From the NCBI RefSeq assembly GCF_000381065.1, contig NZ_KB905849.1:1-64000 (forward strand): a stretch of 64,000 nt of DNA, read 5' to 3'. Position numbers and translations under genes: made by a program. Under the pieces are notes generated by a model that was not told where the DNA came from, ran no database searches, and saw nothing but the letters and a program-made list of their open reading frames with translations. The stretch is from Propionispira raffinosivorans DSM 20765. GTDB lineage: Bacteria; Bacillota; Negativicutes; Selenomonadales; Selenomonadaceae. Positions 61,170-64,000 of this stretch are shown here, piece after piece (the stretch's first letter is position 1; the number at the start of each line of letters is the position of its first letter).

Positions 61170-62633
61170 ATGTCAGTATACAAACGGCATGGACTTATTT
61201 TTGGATTATTAATTTTAGCGGGAATTCTGTTGATACCGACACCCGATGGTCTATCCACTGCCGGTCATAGAATGCTTGGTATCCTGATTTTTTCAGTGGT
61301 GATTTGGATGACTGAAGCGGTATCATATCCAGTTAGTGCTGCGGTTATTATGAGTTTAATGGCTTTTTTATTAGGGACGGCACCAAATGTGAATGAACCA
61401 GATAAAATATTAGGAACCAGTAAAGGTCTTGAACTGGCTTTGGCTGGATTCAGCAATTCCTCTCTAGCATTGGTCGGGGCAGCTTTATTTATTGCTGCGG
61501 CGATGATGAAGACGGGACTGGATAAAAGAATTGCACTGTTTGTTTTATCGAAAATTGGTGCGAAAACCAATCGAGTATTGGCGGGGGTCATTATCGTTGG
61601 TTTTATTTTGAGCTTTTTTGTGCCAAGTACTACGGCTCGTGTATCTTGTATGGTACCAATTGTCATGGGGATTATTGCCGCATTTGGTGTCGATAAAAAA
61701 AGTCGGTTTGCCGGAGTCATGATGATAGCCATTGCGCAGGCTGATAGTATTTGGAATGTTGGAATCAAAACAGCAGCTGCGCAAAATATGATTGCTTTGG
61801 GCTTTATTGAAAAACAATTGGGTCAATATATAAGCTGGCTGGATTGGTTTGTTGCGGCGGCACCGTTTTCACTAATTATGTCAATTGCTCTTTATTATGT
61901 TTTATTGAAACTTATGCCGCCAGAAATGGATGAAATAGCTGGTGGTAAGGAAACCGTAGAGAAAGCTTTAAGAGAACTTGGACCCATGAAAAGCAGCGAA
62001 AAAAAGTTGATGGTTATATCGATTATCTTACTGGGATTTTGGTCTACGGAAAAAATTCTGCATAATTTCGATACATCTTCGACAACGCTGGTAGCGATTA
62101 CATTGATGATGCTGCCGGGATTTGGTATTATGAACTGGAAAGAAGCTCAGGCTCGTATTGGCTGGGGAACTTTGGTTTTGTTTGGTGTAGGAATCAGTTT
62201 GGGCTCGGCGATTTTGTCGACGAAGGCTGCCAGCTGGATTGCTAACGGTATCGTTTCGGTTTTTGGTTTATATGATATGTCCGCTTTTTATATTTTAGCA
62301 ATTTTAGCGGCCTTTTTGATTATTATTCATCTAGGATTTGCCAGTGCGACTGCTTTGTCAGCAGCGATGATTCCGATTATTATTTCTATTCTGCAAGGTG
62401 CATCAAGCCATTCACCAATGAATGTTATTGGAATGACGATGATTCTACAATATGTTATTTGCTTTGGTTTTATACTGCCAGTCAATGCTCCACAAAATAT
62501 GGTGGCGTTTGGGACTGAAACGTTTGAGGCAAAGGATTTTATAAAAACAGGGATTCCACTAACGATTATTGCATATCTGCTTATTTTAGTGTTAGGGGCA
62601 ACGTATTGGAAATGGATAGGGTTAGTTTTATAA
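61170..62633 (+). CDS. DASS-family (SLC13) sodium:dicarboxylate/anion symporter
   Basis: 487 aa from ATG 61170 behind GGAGGG; the open frame to 61041 crosses the terminator hairpin and is rejected. About eleven helices; FFVPSTTARVSCMVPIV has the SNT/STT-type anion motif in the first repeat, and the second repeat holds LGFASATALSAAMIPI. Imports di- or tricarboxylates (or sulfate) with sodium. Regulated, by inference, through its leader. Confidence 0.88.
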   Translation: MSVYKRHGLIFGLLILAGILLIPTPDGLSTAGHRMLGILIFSVVIWMTEAVSYPVSAAVIMSLMAFLLGTAPNVNEPDKILGTSKGLELALAGFSNSSLALVGAALFIAAAMMKTGLDKRIALFVLSKIGAKTNRVLAGVIIVGFILSFFVPSTTARVSCMVPIVMGIIAAFGVDKKSRFAGVMMIAIAQADSIWNVGIKTAAAQNMIALGFIEKQLGQYISWLDWFVAAAPFSLIMSIALYYVLLKLMPPEMDEIAGGKETVEKALRELGPMKSSEKKLMVISIILLGFWSTEKILHNFDTSSTTLVAITLMMLPGFGIMNWKEAQARIGWGTLVLFGVGISLGSAILSTKAASWIANGIVSVFGLYDMSAFYILAILAAFLIIIHLGFASATALSAAMIPIIISILQGASSHSPMNVIGMTMILQYVICFGFILPVNAPQNMVAFGTETFEAKDFIKTGIPLTIIAYLLILVLGATYWKWIGLVL

Positions 62634-62679
62634 TTTAGATTTATAGAATGAAATAGTGGATCAAAATTCTCATTTTAGC

Positions 62680-62726
62680 AAGGTTTTGTCGGGTATTTTT
62701 AGGGTACCTGACAAAACCTTTTTTTG
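62680..62726 (+). terminator. Terminator of the DASS gene
   Basis: AAGGTTTTGTC-GGTA / GTACC-GACAAAACCTT then TTTTTG. Confidence 0.85.
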
Positions 62727-62783
62727 CTTAAAATTGCAATGTTGACGGAATTGCAAATATTTATAGAATTTATTTTTTTTATC

Positions 62784-62832
62784 TTGACATACATATTACT
62801 AATGATTAATATAGTAACTGTAAGTACTTACA
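62784..62832 (+). promoter_or_regulatory. Promoter and palindromic operator of the uxaB-like gene
   Basis: TTGACA (62784-62789), 17-nt spacer, TAATAT (62807-62812), then TGTAAGTACTTACA (62819-62832), a perfect 14-bp palindrome over the start site. A half-site-like CACTTACATTT follows at about 62950. No gene lies between here and 63009. Confidence 0.7.
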
Positions 62833-63008
62833 TAACAGGATATCTATTTTACCTAAAAGTTTATGGATACACGTAAAATGTAGTGTTTTAATAGTACATT
62901 TAACATTTTTGTCTTTTGTGAATAAACGAAATGTGATGTATTCTATAAAGCACTTACATTTCGGAACGATTTTAATAATGAGAATATTCCAAAGAAGGAT
63001 GAAGTGAT

Positions 63009-64000
63009 ATGAAAACAATAAAAGAATTCTACAAAAAGCCGCAGAATCCGATCAAAGTAATTCAATTTGGCGAAGGCAATTTTATGCGAGGTTTTATTGA
63101 TTATTTGATTGATGTTTCTAATGAAAAAGGTCTTTTCCAGGGTGATGTAGCTATTGTTAAGCCTCGTAAAGGTACTTTAGAGAAATTCAATGAACAAAAA
63201 AATATTTACACGGTATCTTTGCGGGGATTAAAAGATGGCAAAGTATATGTTGAAAATCGTCTTGTTCACTGTATTCAAAAAGTAATCGGCTCCTATGAAC
63301 AATATGATGAATTTATGGCTTTGGCTAAACTTGATTCACTTGAATATGTTGTTTCAAATACTACGGAAGCGGGGATTGTATATGATGCAGCTGATGTATT
63401 GGCTGCGACACCACCAACTTCGTATCCGGCAAAATTAACGAAGTTCTTATATGAAAGATTCCAAGCGTTTCATGGTGATAAAGCGAAAGGTCTTATTTTA
63501 CTGCCACTTGAACTCATTGAGGGTAATGGTCAGAAATTAAAAGAATGTATTTTGGGTTATAGTAAGCTTTGGCAGTTAGAAGAAGAATTCGCCCAGTGGA
63601 TTTGCAGTGCTAATACATTTTGTGATACTTTGGTTGACCGGATTGTTACAGGCTACCCGAAAGATGAAGCGACTGAAATGCAGAAGAAATTTGGCTATCG
63701 AGATGATTTGCTTACGGCTGCCGAACCTTTTGGCCTGTGGGTGGTAGAACCAGAAAGAGATCTTGCGGCGCAGCTCCCTTGGAACAGTGATACAATCTCA
63801 ATCGTTCTGACCAAAGATTTAAAACCATATCGTGACACGAAGGTTCGCATCTTAAATGGAACACATACATCAATGGTTTTAGGTGCTTATTTGGCAGGAC
63901 ATGATTATGTAAGACAATGTATGGAAGATGAAACGATGTATAAATTCATCTCCAAAACAGTTATGACCGAAATTGTACCAACGGTAGAATTATCGAAAGA
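63009..64000 (+). CDS. uxaB: Tagaturonate reductase-like (mannitol dehydrogenase family), 5' part
   Basis: Open from ATG 63009 to the window end (330 codons); the 3' end is missing. N-terminal NAD domain with VIQFGEGNFMRGF, typical of polyol-specific long-chain dehydrogenases and best matching altronate oxidoreductase (QFGEGNFLRAF-type). The catalytic block DTKVRILNGTHTSMVLGAY (Lys, Asn, His) is complete. Converts D-tagaturonate to D-altronate in hexuronate use; mannonate oxidoreductase is an alternative. The operator upstream suggests substrate induction. Confidence 0.85.
   Translation, partial: MKTIKEFYKKPQNPIKVIQFGEGNFMRGFIDYLIDVSNEKGLFQGDVAIVKPRKGTLEKFNEQKNIYTVSLRGLKDGKVYVENRLVHCIQKVIGSYEQYDEFMALAKLDSLEYVVSNTTEAGIVYDAADVLAATPPTSYPAKLTKFLYERFQAFHGDKAKGLILLPLELIEGNGQKLKECILGYSKLWQLEEEFAQWICSANTFCDTLVDRIVTGYPKDEATEMQKKFGYRDDLLTAAEPFGLWVVEPERDLAAQLPWNSDTISIVLTKDLKPYRDTKVRILNGTHTSMVLGAYLAGHDYVRQCMEDETMYKFISKTVMTEIVPTVELSK

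Overview
The window looks like chromosomal DNA of a low-to-mid GC, anaerobic Firmicutes-type bacterium. Evidence seen directly: strong AGGAGG-type ribosome binding sites, frequent TTG/GTG starts, near-consensus TTGACA-17-TATAAT promoters, many intrinsic terminators, tRNAs with encoded CCA, glycyl-radical pyruvate formate-lyase, class II GalT, and the gene orders rpsF-ssb-rpsR and DUF2232-gdpP-rplI-lon-dnaB-purA. A member of the Negativicutes is my inference; no rRNA or outer-membrane gene in the window confirms it.

Layout. 0-0.3 kb: 3' end of an IS200/IS605-type element. 0.4-5.5 kb: branched-chain amino acid ABC importer (livK, then livHMGF behind its own promoter and an attenuator-like leader). 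5.5-8.7 kb: CBS-ACT protein, cation efflux pump behind a terminator leader, nitrilase-family hydrolase, DUF951 protein. 8.9-12.3 kb: ZTP riboswitch, pflB, pflA. 12.3-15.6 kb: two-component system (minus strand) with an 11-bp-period repeat upstream, and a PepT-like peptidase. 16-20.2 kb: ychF, a DoxX protein, an MFS pump, rpsF-ssb-rpsR. 20.2-23.1 kb: a DnaA-box inverted repeat, then an M20D amidohydrolase divergent from a two-gene membrane unit (DUF3100 plus partner). 23.7-33.3 kb: DUF2232-gdpP-rplI-lonC-dnaB, two paralogous secreted charged proteins, purA. 33.8-34.7 kb: eight tRNA genes in two units. 34.8-41.5 kb: a small zinc-ribbon gene (minus) and the galactose locus galM, galK-galE-galT-galR with LacI-type operators.

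41.6-51.2 kb is the most interesting part. A tRNA-Gly(CCC) is followed by a hairpin terminator. A gap-free 50-bp copy (43/50 identical) that begins with the last six bases of the tRNA lies 9.4 kb downstream. Between the copies lies a thiol/sulfur-redox gene set: an ArsR regulator, a CoA-disulfide-reductase/rhodanese/TusA/DsrE-like fusion, a thioredoxin whose start appears frameshifted, an atypical ferredoxin, an SGNH hydrolase, a small membrane protein, a ClC protein, TetR-TlpA-CcdA-TlpA, and a DsrE-family protein. I read it as an old island at a tRNA, without a surviving integrase.

51.3-64 kb: GH3 beta-N-acetylhexosaminidase, a small PAS-like protein divergent from a membrane protein, MarR with an MFS pump behind a 58-bp near-perfect palindrome, an old-yellow-enzyme reductase, an FetAB-like ABC pair, a chemoreceptor, a DASS anion transporter behind an attenuator-like leader, and the 5' part of a tagaturonate-reductase-like gene behind a palindromic operator.
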